A stretch of DNA of 64,000 nt from Vescimonas coprocola (GTDB lineage Bacteria > Bacillota > Clostridia > Oscillospirales > Oscillospiraceae). Below the pieces are notes generated by a model. The model was not told the origin of the DNA. It made no database searches and saw only the letters and a program-made list of their open reading frames with translations. The translations under genes and the position numbers were made by a program. This document shows, one piece after another, positions 25,265 through 32,546 of this stretch; the stretch's first letter is position 1; each line of letters starts with the position of its first letter. Location: positions 2,260,415 through 2,324,414 of the forward strand of contig NZ_AP023418.1 in assembly GCF_018408575.1 (NCBI RefSeq), read 5' to 3'.

Positions 25265-25612
25265 ATGAAGGCAGCCGTCACGGTAAAAGAAAATTATGAG
25301 TTCCGCCGCATCTACCGCAAGGGCAAGAGTCTGGTGTCGCCGCAGATGGTGCTGTATTGGCAGAAAAACCGTCAGGGACAGTCCCGTCTGGGGATCACCG
25401 TCAGCACCAAGCTGGGCCACGCCGTGGTCCGCAATCGGGTGCGCCGCCGCTTCCGGGAGCTGTACCGGCTCCACAAGCCGGAGATGCAGCCGGGCTTCGA
25501 CGTGATTTTAGTGGCCCGTGGGCGGGCCGTCCGCAGCACCTATCAGCAGCTGGACGAGACGTATCTCCGCCTGCTGCGGCAGGCGGGCCTCGTGCCGGAG
25601 GAGACGGCATGA
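25265..25612 (+). CDS. rnpA: Ribonuclease P protein component
   Basis: 115-residue basic protein partner of the RNase P RNA, which matures tRNA 5' ends. The family signature [11 protein letters not shown] (written [18 protein letters not shown] here) lies at about residues 57-74. The N terminus reads [20 protein letters not shown]. The ATG at 25265 with AAGAGGA upstream is preferred over a TTG 18 bases earlier. Its stop overlaps the yidD start (ATGA). Confidence 0.95.
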   Translation: MKAAVTVKENYEFRRIYRKGKSLVSPQMVLYWQKNRQGQSRLGITVSTKLGHAVVRNRVRRRFRELYRLHKPEMQPGFDVILVARGRAVRSTYQQLDETYLRLLRQAGLVPEETA

Positions 25613-25818
25613 AGCGGGCGCTTTTGAAGCTGTTCCGGTTCTACCAGACCTCCGTCTCCCCTCTTTTTCCGCCCCGGTGCCGCTATATCCCCACCTGCTC
25701 GGAGTATGCCGTGGAGGCGGTGGAGAAATACGGCGCCGCCAAGGGCGGCCTTCTGGCCCTGCGCCGTCTGATGCGATGCCATCCTTTCCACAAGGGCGGG
25801 TATGACCCTGTCCCCTGA
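25609..25818 (+). CDS. yidD: Membrane protein insertion efficiency factor YidD
   Basis: 69 residues with the YidD signature: [20 protein letters not shown] then [17 protein letters not shown] and the terminal [13 protein letters not shown]. The conserved Cys residues in [12 protein letters not shown] and [13 protein letters not shown] are present. It acts at the inner face of the membrane and aids YidC insertion. It overlaps rnpA by four bases and precedes yidC by 51 bp. Confidence 0.95.
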   Translation: MKRALLKLFRFYQTSVSPLFPPRCRYIPTCSEYAVEAVEKYGAAKGGLLALRRLMRCHPFHKGGYDPVP

Positions 25819-25869
25819 CGCAACAGCCTCGTTTTTCCCATCCCATTATAAAACGGAGGTATCTACCCC

Positions 25870-26955
25870 ATGTTTGCACAAATCGGCTATTATATCTGCG
25901 TGCCGTTTGCGTGGCTGACCCGGCTGTTTTACAGTCTCACCGGGTCCTACGGTCTGGCTCTGATCCTCTTCACTCTGGTGGTGAAGCTGGTGATCCTGCC
26001 CTTCCAGCTCAAGAGCAAGAAGAGTATGCTCCGGATGAACCGGATGCAGGGCAAGGTGAAGGATATCCAGACCCGCTTCGCCAACAATCGGGAGCGCCAG
26101 CAGCAGGAGATGGCGGACCTGTACGCCCGTGAGGGCGTGAACCCCATGTCCGGCTGCCTGTGGTCCTTTATCCCCTTCCCCATCCTGATCGCCCTGTACG
26201 CCATCATCCGTACCCCCCTGCGGTACTTCATGAGCCTGTCCACCTCCGTCATCGAGGAGATCGGCACGCTGGCAGGTACGCTGGGCTATGAGGCCAGCAA
26301 CAACACCTATGACCAGATCTATCTGGCCAAATTCATCCATGAGCACTGGGAGAGCTTCGCCGGGAAGTTCGATGGTCTGGTGGACCTGAACTACAGCTTC
26401 CTTGGGATGGATCTGGCGTCTCAGCCCTCCACGCTGCTGAGCCAGTTCCCCGGCGGCGGCTGGCCCGTGTGGGGCATCCTGCTGCTGCCTGTGATCTCGG
26501 CGGCGGCCCAGCTGGTGATGAGCATCATCACCATGCGCACCAACAGCACCGAGGGCGCAGGCTCCGCCAAGACCATGATGTACCTGATGCCCCTGATGAC
26601 CCTGTGGATGGGCTATATGCTGCCCGCCGCACTGTGCATCTACTGGATCGCCAACACCGTGTTCTCCCTGATCCAGGAGGTGACTCTCAACAAGTACTTC
26701 AATAAGATCCTGGATCGTGAGGAGACCGAGAAGGAAAAGGCCGCCCGTGAAAAGCGCTACGCCAAGTACCAGAAGCAGAAGGAACTCATGGCCCAGCAGC
26801 AGATGAACGGCGGTGGCCGCAATGACCGTAAGCCCCAGCCCAAGAAGAAAAAGCAGGGCGGCGAGGAAAAGCACAGCGGCACCAATGAAAACGGACGTGT
26901 GGGCCAGCGGCCTTATGCACGTGGCCGTGCCTATGATGAAAAGCACTACGAATAA
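25870..26955 (+). CDS. yidC: Membrane protein insertase YidC (SpoIIIJ/OxaA1 family)
   Basis: 361-residue insertase of the Gram-positive type without the large periplasmic domain. Hydrophobic segments include GLALILFTLVVKLVILPF, CLWSFIPFPILIALYAII and YLMPLMTLWMGYMLPAALCIYW. The conserved cytoplasmic hairpin contains KDIQTRFANNRERQQQEM. There is no lipobox Cys near the N terminus, unlike Bacillus SpoIIIJ. The tail after about residue 285 is highly basic (KKKKQGGEEK), typical for ribosome contact. It is cotranscribed with yidD upstream and jag downstream. Confidence 0.95.
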   Translation: MFAQIGYYICVPFAWLTRLFYSLTGSYGLALILFTLVVKLVILPFQLKSKKSMLRMNRMQGKVKDIQTRFANNRERQQQEMADLYAREGVNPMSGCLWSFIPFPILIALYAIIRTPLRYFMSLSTSVIEEIGTLAGTLGYEASNNTYDQIYLAKFIHEHWESFAGKFDGLVDLNYSFLGMDLASQPSTLLSQFPGGGWPVWGILLLPVISAAAQLVMSIITMRTNSTEGAGSAKTMMYLMPLMTLWMGYMLPAALCIYWIANTVFSLIQEVTLNKYFNKILDREETEKEKAAREKRYAKYQKQKELMAQQQMNGGGRNDRKPQPKKKKQGGEEKHSGTNENGRVGQRPYARGRAYDEKHYE

Positions 26956-26967
26956 GGAGTTTTGTCT

Positions 26968-27255
26968 ATGAGCTATATCGAAGTAACGGGCAAGACCGAG
27001 GAGGAAGCTGTCCGTAAGGCACTGACCCAGTTGGGTCTGGAGCGGGACGACGTGTCTCTGGAAATCTTGGAGCGTGCCAAGAGCGGCTTTCTGGGCATCG
27101 GCGGTTCGCCCGCCCGTATCCGTGTGACCTACGGCACCGACGAGCCGGAGGAGAAGAAGGCCGAACCCACCAAAAAGGTGGAAAAGAAGCCGGAACCCAA
27201 GGCAGAGGTGAAAAAAGCCGGAAGTAAGGCCCGAACCCAAGAAACAGGAGCCTAA
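26968..27255 (+). CDS. jag: Jag/KhpB N-terminal fragment (frame-shifted gene)
   Basis: 95-residue reading frame starting MSYIEVTGKTEEEAVRKAL, the Jag-N domain, with the conserved AKSGFLGIGGSPARI. It then enters a Lys/Pro/Glu-rich linker and stops early after KAGSKARTQETGA. Removing one A from the A6 run at about 27212 joins this frame to the KH-R3H frame without a gap, giving ...KKPEVRPEPKKQEPKK.... So the gene is either interrupted by one inserted base or read by frameshifting. The ATG at 26968 has AAGGAGT upstream; it follows yidC by 12 bp. Confidence 0.8.
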   Translation: MSYIEVTGKTEEEAVRKALTQLGLERDDVSLEILERAKSGFLGIGGSPARIRVTYGTDEPEEKKAEPTKKVEKKPEPKAEVKKAGSKARTQETGA

Positions 27256-27274
27256 AAAGCCGGAGACGAAGCCG

Positions 27275-27787
27275 GTGGAGAAGGCTCCGGAGCAGAAGAC
27301 TGTGACGGTCGGGACCTGCGACGACGACAACGCCCGCCGTATCCGGGAGTTTCTGGAGGGTCTGCTGCAGCACATGAACAGCCCCGCTCAGGTGAATGTG
27401 GCGCTGGAGGAGAAGGGCCGGTATCAGGTGACGCTGGAGGGCGAGAAGCTGGGCCAGCTCATCGGCCGCCGCGGCGAGACGCTGGACGCCATCCAGCAGC
27501 TGACCAACTACGCCGTCAACTCCGGTGCGGATAAGCGCATCCGGGTCCACGTGGACGCCGAGAACTATCGGGCCAAGCGGGAGCAGAGTCTGGAGTCTCT
27601 GGCCCGGAAGGTGGCCGGCAAGGTCACCAAGTATCGCCGCAGCGTGACGCTGGAGCCCATGAACGCCTATGAGCGCCATGTGATCCATGCCGCCCTGCAG
27701 GACGAGCCGGGCATCACCACCTACTCCATCGGCAGCGAGCCGAACCGCCGTGTGGTGGTGAGCTACGACCGGGAGAAGCGCCAGTAA
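27275..27787 (+). CDS. jag: Jag/KhpB C-terminal KH-R3H part (frame-shifted gene)
   Basis: The second frame continues the same gene; it is open from about 27211, so the ATG at 27275 is only the first ATG and not a supported start (no ribosome site). It holds the KH domain with GQLIGRRGETLDAIQQL and the R3H domain with NAYERHVIHAAL (Arg-x3-His). KhpB binds RNA with KhpA and affects cell elongation in streptococci. If the shift is real, the RNA-binding half would be lost unless ribosomes shift +1. Confidence 0.8.
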   Translation: MEKAPEQKTVTVGTCDDDNARRIREFLEGLLQHMNSPAQVNVALEEKGRYQVTLEGEKLGQLIGRRGETLDAIQQLTNYAVNSGADKRIRVHVDAENYRAKREQSLESLARKVAGKVTKYRRSVTLEPMNAYERHVIHAALQDEPGITTYSIGSEPNRRVVVSYDREKRQ

Positions 27788-27811
27788 GGCAGCGCTGTTC
27801 CATAGGAAATA

Positions 27812-27847
27812 TACCCCCGCCCCTACATAGGGGCGGGGGTGTTTTTG
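27812..27847 (+). terminator. Terminator of the rpmH-jag cluster
   Basis: ACCCCCGCCCC pairs with GGGGCGGGGGT around TACATA, followed by GTTTTT. It ends transcription where many Firmicutes continue into mnmE. Confidence 0.9.
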
Positions 27848-27893
27848 CTTTTGGGAGGGGGGATCCCAATGGGAGATGTATCATTTTCTCCAT

Positions 27894-27923
27894 CCGGCAG
27901 AAAGCGATCCGTCGGAGGCATCA
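27894..27923. repeat. Dispersed repeat fragment, locus 4
   Basis: CCGGCAGAAAGCGATCCGTC followed by GGAGGCATCAGG resembles the right arm of the 7.2-kb hairpin (GGCAGAAAGTCACCCGTCGG) with changes. Only a half element is present. Confidence 0.45.
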
Positions 27924-27933
27924 GGTAAAAACG

Positions 27934-27971
27934 AAAAAAGAGTTCCCCATGCACTGCATGGGGAACTCTTT
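27934..27971 (-). terminator. Terminator of pnp
   Basis: On the minus strand TAAAGAGTTCCCCATGCAGT pairs with GCATGGGGAACTCTTTTTT, 32 bases past the pnp stop. Confidence 0.9.
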
Positions 27972-28003
27972 ATACACAGAATTGGCTGATCCGTCCCGGA
28001 GAA

Positions 28004-30154
28004 TTACTGGATCTTCTCCCCGGCGGCCTCCTTGGCCCGGATCTCCTTCATGGCATCCTTGTGAGACAGGTTCCAGCGGCCCTTCTCGTCGATCTCCATG
28101 AACTTGACCCACATCATGTCGCCCACCTTGCAGGCGTCCTCCACCTTCTCGATGCGCTTGTCGGCCAGCTTGGAGATATGCACCAGACCATCCTTGCCGG
28201 GAGCGATCTCCACGAAGGCACCGAAGGTCATCAGGCGCACGACACGGCCGTAGTACAGCTTGCCCACCTCCGGTACAAAGACGATGTCATCGATGCACTT
28301 CTTGGCGATGGCGCAGCTCTCGGCGTCGGGAGAGGCAATGTGGATGGTGCCGTCGTCGTCGATGTCGATCTTGGCGCCGGACTCGGCCACGATCTTCTGA
28401 ATGACGCTGCCGCCCTTGCCGATGACCTCACGGATGCGGTCAGGATCGATGTGCATGGTGAGCATCTTGGGGGCGTACTTGCTGACCTCAGGCCGGGGCT
28501 CGGCAATGCAGGGCAGCATGATCTGATCCAAGATCTGGCACCGGGCATCGTAGGTGATGTCCAGAGCGTTGCGGATGATCTCCATGGTCAGGCCGTCGTT
28601 CTTCAGGTCCATCTGAATGGCGGTGATGCCCTTCTTGGTGCCGGCCACCTTGAAGTCCATCTCGCCGTGGAAGTCCTCCACGCCCTGAATGTCGATGAAA
28701 GTGGTGAAGGAGCCGTCGTCGTCTTGGATCAGACCGCAGGAAATACCGGCCACAGGGGCGGAGATGGGTACACCGGCATCCATCAGAGCCAGCGTAGAGC
28801 CACAGATGGAGCCCTGAGAGGTGGAGCCGTTGGAGGATACCACCTCAGACACCACACGGATGGCATAGGGGAACTCCTCCACCGGGGGGATCACAGGCAG
28901 CAGGGCCCGCTCCGCCAGAGCGCCGTGGCCGATCTCACGACGGCCGGGGCTGCGGGCGGGCTTGGCCTCGCCCACGGAGTAGCCGGGGAAGTTGTAGTGG
29001 TGCATATACCGCTTCTCCGTCTCCTCCCAGATGGTATCCAGCTTCTGGCAGGCGGAAAGGGTGTCCAGCGTCGCCACGGACAGCACCTGCGTCTGGCCGC
29101 GGGTGAACAGGCCGGAGCCGTGGACACGGGGCAGCACGCCCACCTCGGCGGACAGGGGACGAATTTCGTTCTTCTGGCGGCCATCCACACGGTGGCCCTC
29201 CAGCAGCCATGCTTTGACGATCTTCTTCTGGAACTTGTAGGTGAACTCCTCCAGATACTGATCCATATCCGGATACTCCTCCAGATATTTCTCATGCCAG
29301 TGCTGGATCATCTCATTCCAGCGGGCCTCACGGACGTTCTTGTCGTCGGTGTCCATGGCAGCTTTGGCCTCGTCCATGAAGTCGTGGACGATCTTGTCGA
29401 ACAGCTCCTGATTGAAGTCGGCGTGGGGATAGTCAAACTTGGGCTTGCCGATCTCGGAGACCATCTGGTTGATGAGGGCCACCTGCTTCTGGTTCTCCTG
29501 ATGGGCCAGCTGGATGGCACGGTACATGGTGTCGTTATCCACCTGATTGGCGCCGGCCTCGATCATCACCACCTTCTTGCCGGTGGAGACCACGGTGACA
29601 TCCAGATCGCTGACCTTGCGCTGCTCACTGTTGGGGTTGAGCACCAGCTCACCATCCACCAGACCCACCTTCAGAGCGCCCACAGGGCCGTTCCAGGGGA
29701 TATCGGAGATGGCCAGAGCGGCGGAGGTGCCGATGAGGGCGGCGATCTCTGCGGAGCAGTCGTGGTCCATGCTCATGACGGTACACATGACGGACACGTC
29801 GTTGCGGAAATCGGAGGGGAACAGGGGTCGGATGGGCCGGTCGATGACACGGCTGGTGAGGATGCCCTTCTCGCCGGGGCGGCCCTCACGGCGGTTGAAG
29901 CTGCCGGGGATGCGGCCCACGGAGTACAGCTTCTCTTCGAAGTCCACGCTCAGGGGGAAGAAGTCGATGCCGTCACGGGGACGGGCGGCAGCGGTGACGC
30001 AGCACAGCACGCTGGTCTCGCCATAGGTGACCATGACGGCGGCGTTGGCCAGCTCGGCCAGCTTCCCGACCTCCAGCGTCAGAGGACGGCCCGCCAGCTC
30101 CATGGTATACTTGTGGTAGTTGGGGAATTGGCGCTTGGTGATAATGGTAGACAT
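28004..30154 (-). CDS. pnp: Polyribonucleotide nucleotidyltransferase (PNPase)
   Basis: 716-residue phosphorolytic 3'-5' exoribonuclease. It has two RNase PH-type domains (first with RPIRPLFPSDFRNDVSV, second with GRREIGHGALAERALLPV and GSICGSTLALMDAGVP), then a KH domain (IREVIGKGGSVIQKI) and an S1 domain (YYGRVVRLMTFGAFVEIAPG). The ATG at 30154 has AAGGAGC upstream and gives the family N terminus. The gene is downstream of rpsO, the conserved order, with a large leader hairpin between them. Confidence 0.96.
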   Translation of the reverse strand: MSTIITKRQFPNYHKYTMELAGRPLTLEVGKLAELANAAVMVTYGETSVLCCVTAAARPRDGIDFFPLSVDFEEKLYSVGRIPGSFNRREGRPGEKGILTSRVIDRPIRPLFPSDFRNDVSVMCTVMSMDHDCSAEIAALIGTSAALAISDIPWNGPVGALKVGLVDGELVLNPNSEQRKVSDLDVTVVSTGKKVVMIEAGANQVDNDTMYRAIQLAHQENQKQVALINQMVSEIGKPKFDYPHADFNQELFDKIVHDFMDEAKAAMDTDDKNVREARWNEMIQHWHEKYLEEYPDMDQYLEEFTYKFQKKIVKAWLLEGHRVDGRQKNEIRPLSAEVGVLPRVHGSGLFTRGQTQVLSVATLDTLSACQKLDTIWEETEKRYMHHYNFPGYSVGEAKPARSPGRREIGHGALAERALLPVIPPVEEFPYAIRVVSEVVSSNGSTSQGSICGSTLALMDAGVPISAPVAGISCGLIQDDDGSFTTFIDIQGVEDFHGEMDFKVAGTKKGITAIQMDLKNDGLTMEIIRNALDITYDARCQILDQIMLPCIAEPRPEVSKYAPKMLTMHIDPDRIREVIGKGGSVIQKIVAESGAKIDIDDDGTIHIASPDAESCAIAKKCIDDIVFVPEVGKLYYGRVVRLMTFGAFVEIAPGKDGLVHISKLADKRIEKVEDACKVGDMMWVKFMEIDEKGRWNLSHKDAMKEIRAKEAAGEKIQ

Positions 30155-30181
30155 GGTATAGCTCCTTTTCATTGAATTTTT

Positions 30182-30292
30182 CCGTATGGGAGCCAAACCA
30201 TTTAGCACTTGAAACCATGTCGGAGGAGGGATTTTCCAGCATCTTCCGACACATTTTCAACTGCTAAAGGCTGAAAGCGGCTCCGCATACGG
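30182..30292 (-). promoter_or_regulatory. Long leader hairpin of pnp (candidate RNase III site)
   Basis: Three nested stems fold this 111-nt segment: CCGTATG-GGAGCC with GGCTCC-GCATACGG at the base, TTTAGCACTTGAAA with TTTTCAACTGCTAAA in the middle, and TGTCGGA with TTCCGACA at the top (plus-strand letters). It ends 27 bases before the pnp start. E. coli pnp is autoregulated through RNase III cleavage of a leader hairpin; the same role is inferred here. Confidence 0.65.
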
Positions 30293-30308
30293 GCGGGGAA
30301 ATTGTGAA

Positions 30309-30343
30309 AGAAGGGTGGTGCGCCCTGCACACCACCCTGTTTT
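30309..30343 (-). terminator. Terminator/attenuator after rpsO
   Basis: On the minus strand AGGGTGGTG pairs with CACCACCCT, followed by TCTTTC, starting five bases after the rpsO stop. The weak T run suggests partial read-through into pnp. Confidence 0.75.
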
Positions 30344-30347
30344 CAGC

Positions 30348-30614
30348 TTACTTACGCAGACCCAGCTTGGCGATGAGGGCACGATAACGCTCGATGTCCT
30401 TCTTGGCCAGATAGTCCAGCAGACGACGGCGCTTACCGATCATCATCTGCATACCACGACGGCTGTGGAAGTCGTGGGGATGGACCTTCAGATGGGCGGT
30501 GAGCTGGTTGATCCGCTCGGTGAGGATAGCCACCTGAACCTCGGGAGAACCGGTGTCGGTAGCGTGGGTGCGGTTGGCCTCGATGATAGAGGTCTTCTGA
30601 TCCTTCTGCATCAT
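30348..30614 (-). CDS. rpsO: 30S ribosomal protein S15
   Basis: 88-residue protein binding 16S rRNA helices 20-22. [20 protein letters not shown] and [20 protein letters not shown] with [20 protein letters not shown] are the S15 signatures. GGTGG lies ten bases before the first ATG; the second ATG is adjacent. It heads the rpsO-pnp unit. Confidence 0.96.
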   Translation of the reverse strand: MMQKDQKTSIIEANRTHATDTGSPEVQVAILTERINQLTAHLKVHPHDFHSRRGMQMMIGKRRRLLDYLAKKDIERYRALIAKLGLRK

Positions 30615-30816
30615 AGTTGTGTTTCCACCTTTCTTTTAGTTGGCCCGCAGTCTGAGTGCCGGGACGGGTGAAGCGTCCACGGGACTAAGAACAGGGGCAA
30701 GTCCATACGCATCGCAGCGTACTCTGATAAAATACCATAAAATCCTCCGGATGTAAAGAATAAATTCCGAAAAACCGTGGGAAAATCGAAAAATTTTCCG
30801 CTGTGGAGGGGACTTT

Positions 30817-30915
30817 TGCCTCCGACGGCCCACTTTTCCAGCTGCTGGGAAAAGTGGGCCGTCGGAGACATAAAGAAAAAGCTGCTGGGAACAGCTACCC
30901 GCCGGAGACAAAACA
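30817..30915. repeat. Dispersed palindromic repeat cluster, locus 5
   Basis: The hairpin at 30817-30870 has arms TGCCTCCGACGGCCCACTTT and its reverse complement (22 of 23 match) around AGCTGCTG. A second unit GCTACCCGCCGGAGACAAAA follows at about 30894, close to the 7.27-kb piece. No gene is seen from 30615 to 30946. Confidence 0.7.
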
Positions 30916-30946
30916 GAAATCGCTGCCGGAAAGGATCAAACCGCCG

Positions 30947-31135
30947 TCACTTCAGTTCGATAGCCCCCACGGGGCAGCTGTCCGCCGCCTCTTGCGCCGC
31001 CGCCAGATACTCCTGCGGTATCGGCTCTGTGATGGCCTGCGCCGACTCCCCCGGCAGGATGCTGAACACCTCCGGGCATACGCCGGGACACAGACCGCAC
31101 TGGATACAGGTCTCCCGATGGACATATGCGTGCAT
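30947..31135 (-). CDS. Single-cluster [4Fe-4S] ferredoxin
   Basis: 62-residue ferredoxin. MHAYVHRETCIQCGLCPGVC holds the first three Cys ligands (CxxCxxC) and SCPVGAIEL the fourth Cys-Pro; the second cluster's other ligands are absent. Such proteins shuttle low-potential electrons, for example from pyruvate:ferredoxin oxidoreductase, which is encoded further along (nifJ). I chose the ATG at 31135, which has GGGAGGGAG upstream; the open frame extends seven residues earlier. Monocistronic. Confidence 0.9.
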   Translation of the reverse strand: MHAYVHRETCIQCGLCPGVCPEVFSILPGESAQAITEPIPQEYLAAAQEAADSCPVGAIELK

Positions 31136-31218
31136 ATTTCTCCCTCCCTTCGCCAAGCAGATCGGGAATATTATGCCCGCAAACCGTGGAAATTAGTAGG
31201 ATTCTACGCAGTTCCCTA

Positions 31219-31272
31219 TTGACACGGGGGTGGTTTCATGCTAACCTAAGTGTACTAACATGAATAGTACAC
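31219..31272 (+). promoter_or_regulatory. Promoter and palindromic operator of the GntR-ABC operon
   Basis: TTGACA at 31219-31224 with a weak -10 TAACCT at 31242-31247 (17-bp spacer). A perfect inverted repeat GTGTACTA-N7-TAGTACAC at 31250-31272 covers the start region. Small GntR regulators of the YtrA type usually bind such sites and repress their own operon. Confidence 0.75.
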
Positions 31273-31291
31273 GAGGAAGGAGTGTGCATCT

Positions 31292-31657
31292 TTGATCCGT
31301 CTGGATTATCGGGACGCCCGTCCCATTTATGAGCAGGTGAAGGACGGCCTGCGGCGGCTGATGGTCACCGGTGTGCTGGCACCGGGGGAAAAGCTGCCGT
31401 CGGTTCGGAGCCTTGCCATGGATCTGGCCATCAACCCCAACACCATCCAACGGGCCTATGCCCAGCTGGAGATGGAGGGCTACGTCTACTCCGTGGCAGG
31501 CCGGGGTACCTTCGTGGCGGAGGGACAGGAGCAGAATCTGGTCCGCCGCCGGGAGGTGGAGGCCAAGGTGCAGCCATTGGTGCAGGAGCTGCGGGAGCTG
31601 GGCATGACGGAGGGTGAGTGGATCGCCCTGTGGAGAGGAGGAAACGAGAATGCTTGA
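31292..31657 (+). CDS. GntR-family regulator, YtrA subfamily
   Basis: 121 residues: an N-terminal winged helix (PIYEQVKDGLRRLMVTGVLAPGEKLPSVR, helix-turn-helix in NPNTIQRAYAQLEMEGYV) and only a short C-terminal helical part, the layout of YtrA-type GntR proteins. They repress the ABC transporter operon that follows them. The start is TTG at 31292 with GGAAGGAG nine bases upstream. It overlaps the ATPase gene by eight bases, and the palindrome upstream is the likely target. Confidence 0.88.
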   Translation: MIRLDYRDARPIYEQVKDGLRRLMVTGVLAPGEKLPSVRSLAMDLAINPNTIQRAYAQLEMEGYVYSVAGRGTFVAEGQEQNLVRRREVEAKVQPLVQELRELGMTEGEWIALWRGGNENA

Positions 31658-32546
31658 GGCAAAAGAGGTGGTCAAGAGCTTTGACGGCTTCCGGGCACTG
31701 GACAGCGCCACCCTCACCGTACCCAAGGGGACGGTATATGGGCTGGTTGGCCCCAACGGCGCCGGAAAGTCCACCATCATCCGCCACTTTACCGGCGTAT
31801 ACCGCCCCGACAGCGGCAAACTTCTGCTGGAGGGCGCTCCCATTTGGGAGAACACCGACGCCAAGCGGCGCATGGTGGTGATCCCCGATGACTGGTACTA
31901 TTTCCCGCAGGCGTCCATTGCCGAGATGGCGAAGCTGTACGCCGGGGCGTACCCCTCCTTCTCCTGGGAGCGATACGAGAAGATGAAGCAGGTGTTCCCC
32001 CTGAATGACCGCCAGATGCTGCGGCGCATGAGCAAGGGGATGCAGAAGCAGGCGGCCTTCTGGCTGACCATGTGTTGTATGCCGGAGTACCTCATTCTGG
32101 ATGAGCCGGTGGACGGTCTGGACCCGGTGATGCGGCGGCAGGTGTGGTCCCTGCTGCTGGGGGACGTGGCGGAGCGTGGTACCACGGTGCTGGTGTCCAG
32201 CCATAACCTGCGGGAGCTGGAGGATGTCTGCGACCATGTGGGCATCATGAATCAGGGTAAGGTGCTGCTGGAGCGGAGCCTGTCGGAGCTGCAGGATACC
32301 ACGGTGAAGCTGCAGGTGGTGTACCCCGGCGACGAGCCCCGCCTGCCGGCGGAGCTGAATATCCTGCACCACTCCACCGTGGGCCGGGTGCATACCTACA
32401 TCCTCCGGGGCGACCGGGAGAGTATCCTGAACCGGATGCAGATCACCGCTCCCCTGCTGCTGGAGGCTATTCCACTGACGCTGGAGGAGATCTTTATCTA
32501 TGAGCTGGGAGGTGCTGACTATGCGGTCCGTGACATCGTTCTTTAA
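31650..32546 (+). CDS. ABC transporter ATP-binding protein
   Basis: 298 residues. Walker A GPNGAGKSTII (about 36-46), signature-like RMSKGMQKQAAFWL, Walker B YLILDEPVDGLDPV and the switch His in VLVSSHNLRELEDV. The signature LSGGQ is replaced by MSKGMQ, a form seen in YtrB/EcsA-type exporters. The ATG at 31650 has AGGAGGAAA upstream. It overlaps the regulator gene by eight bases and the permease start by 26, so all three are translated together. The cargo is unknown; relatives often answer cell-wall stress or antibiotics. Confidence 0.88.
   Translation: MLEAKEVVKSFDGFRALDSATLTVPKGTVYGLVGPNGAGKSTIIRHFTGVYRPDSGKLLLEGAPIWENTDAKRRMVVIPDDWYYFPQASIAEMAKLYAGAYPSFSWERYEKMKQVFPLNDRQMLRRMSKGMQKQAAFWLTMCCMPEYLILDEPVDGLDPVMRRQVWSLLLGDVAERGTTVLVSSHNLRELEDVCDHVGIMNQGKVLLERSLSELQDTTVKLQVVYPGDEPRLPAELNILHHSTVGRVHTYILRGDRESILNRMQITAPLLLEAIPLTLEEIFIYELGGADYAVRDIVL

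Noticed and set aside
27205-27225. Programmed -1 frameshift in jag at the A6 run
   Set aside because: A -1 shift leads to a stop within a few codons; only a +1 shift or loss of one A joins the two halves.
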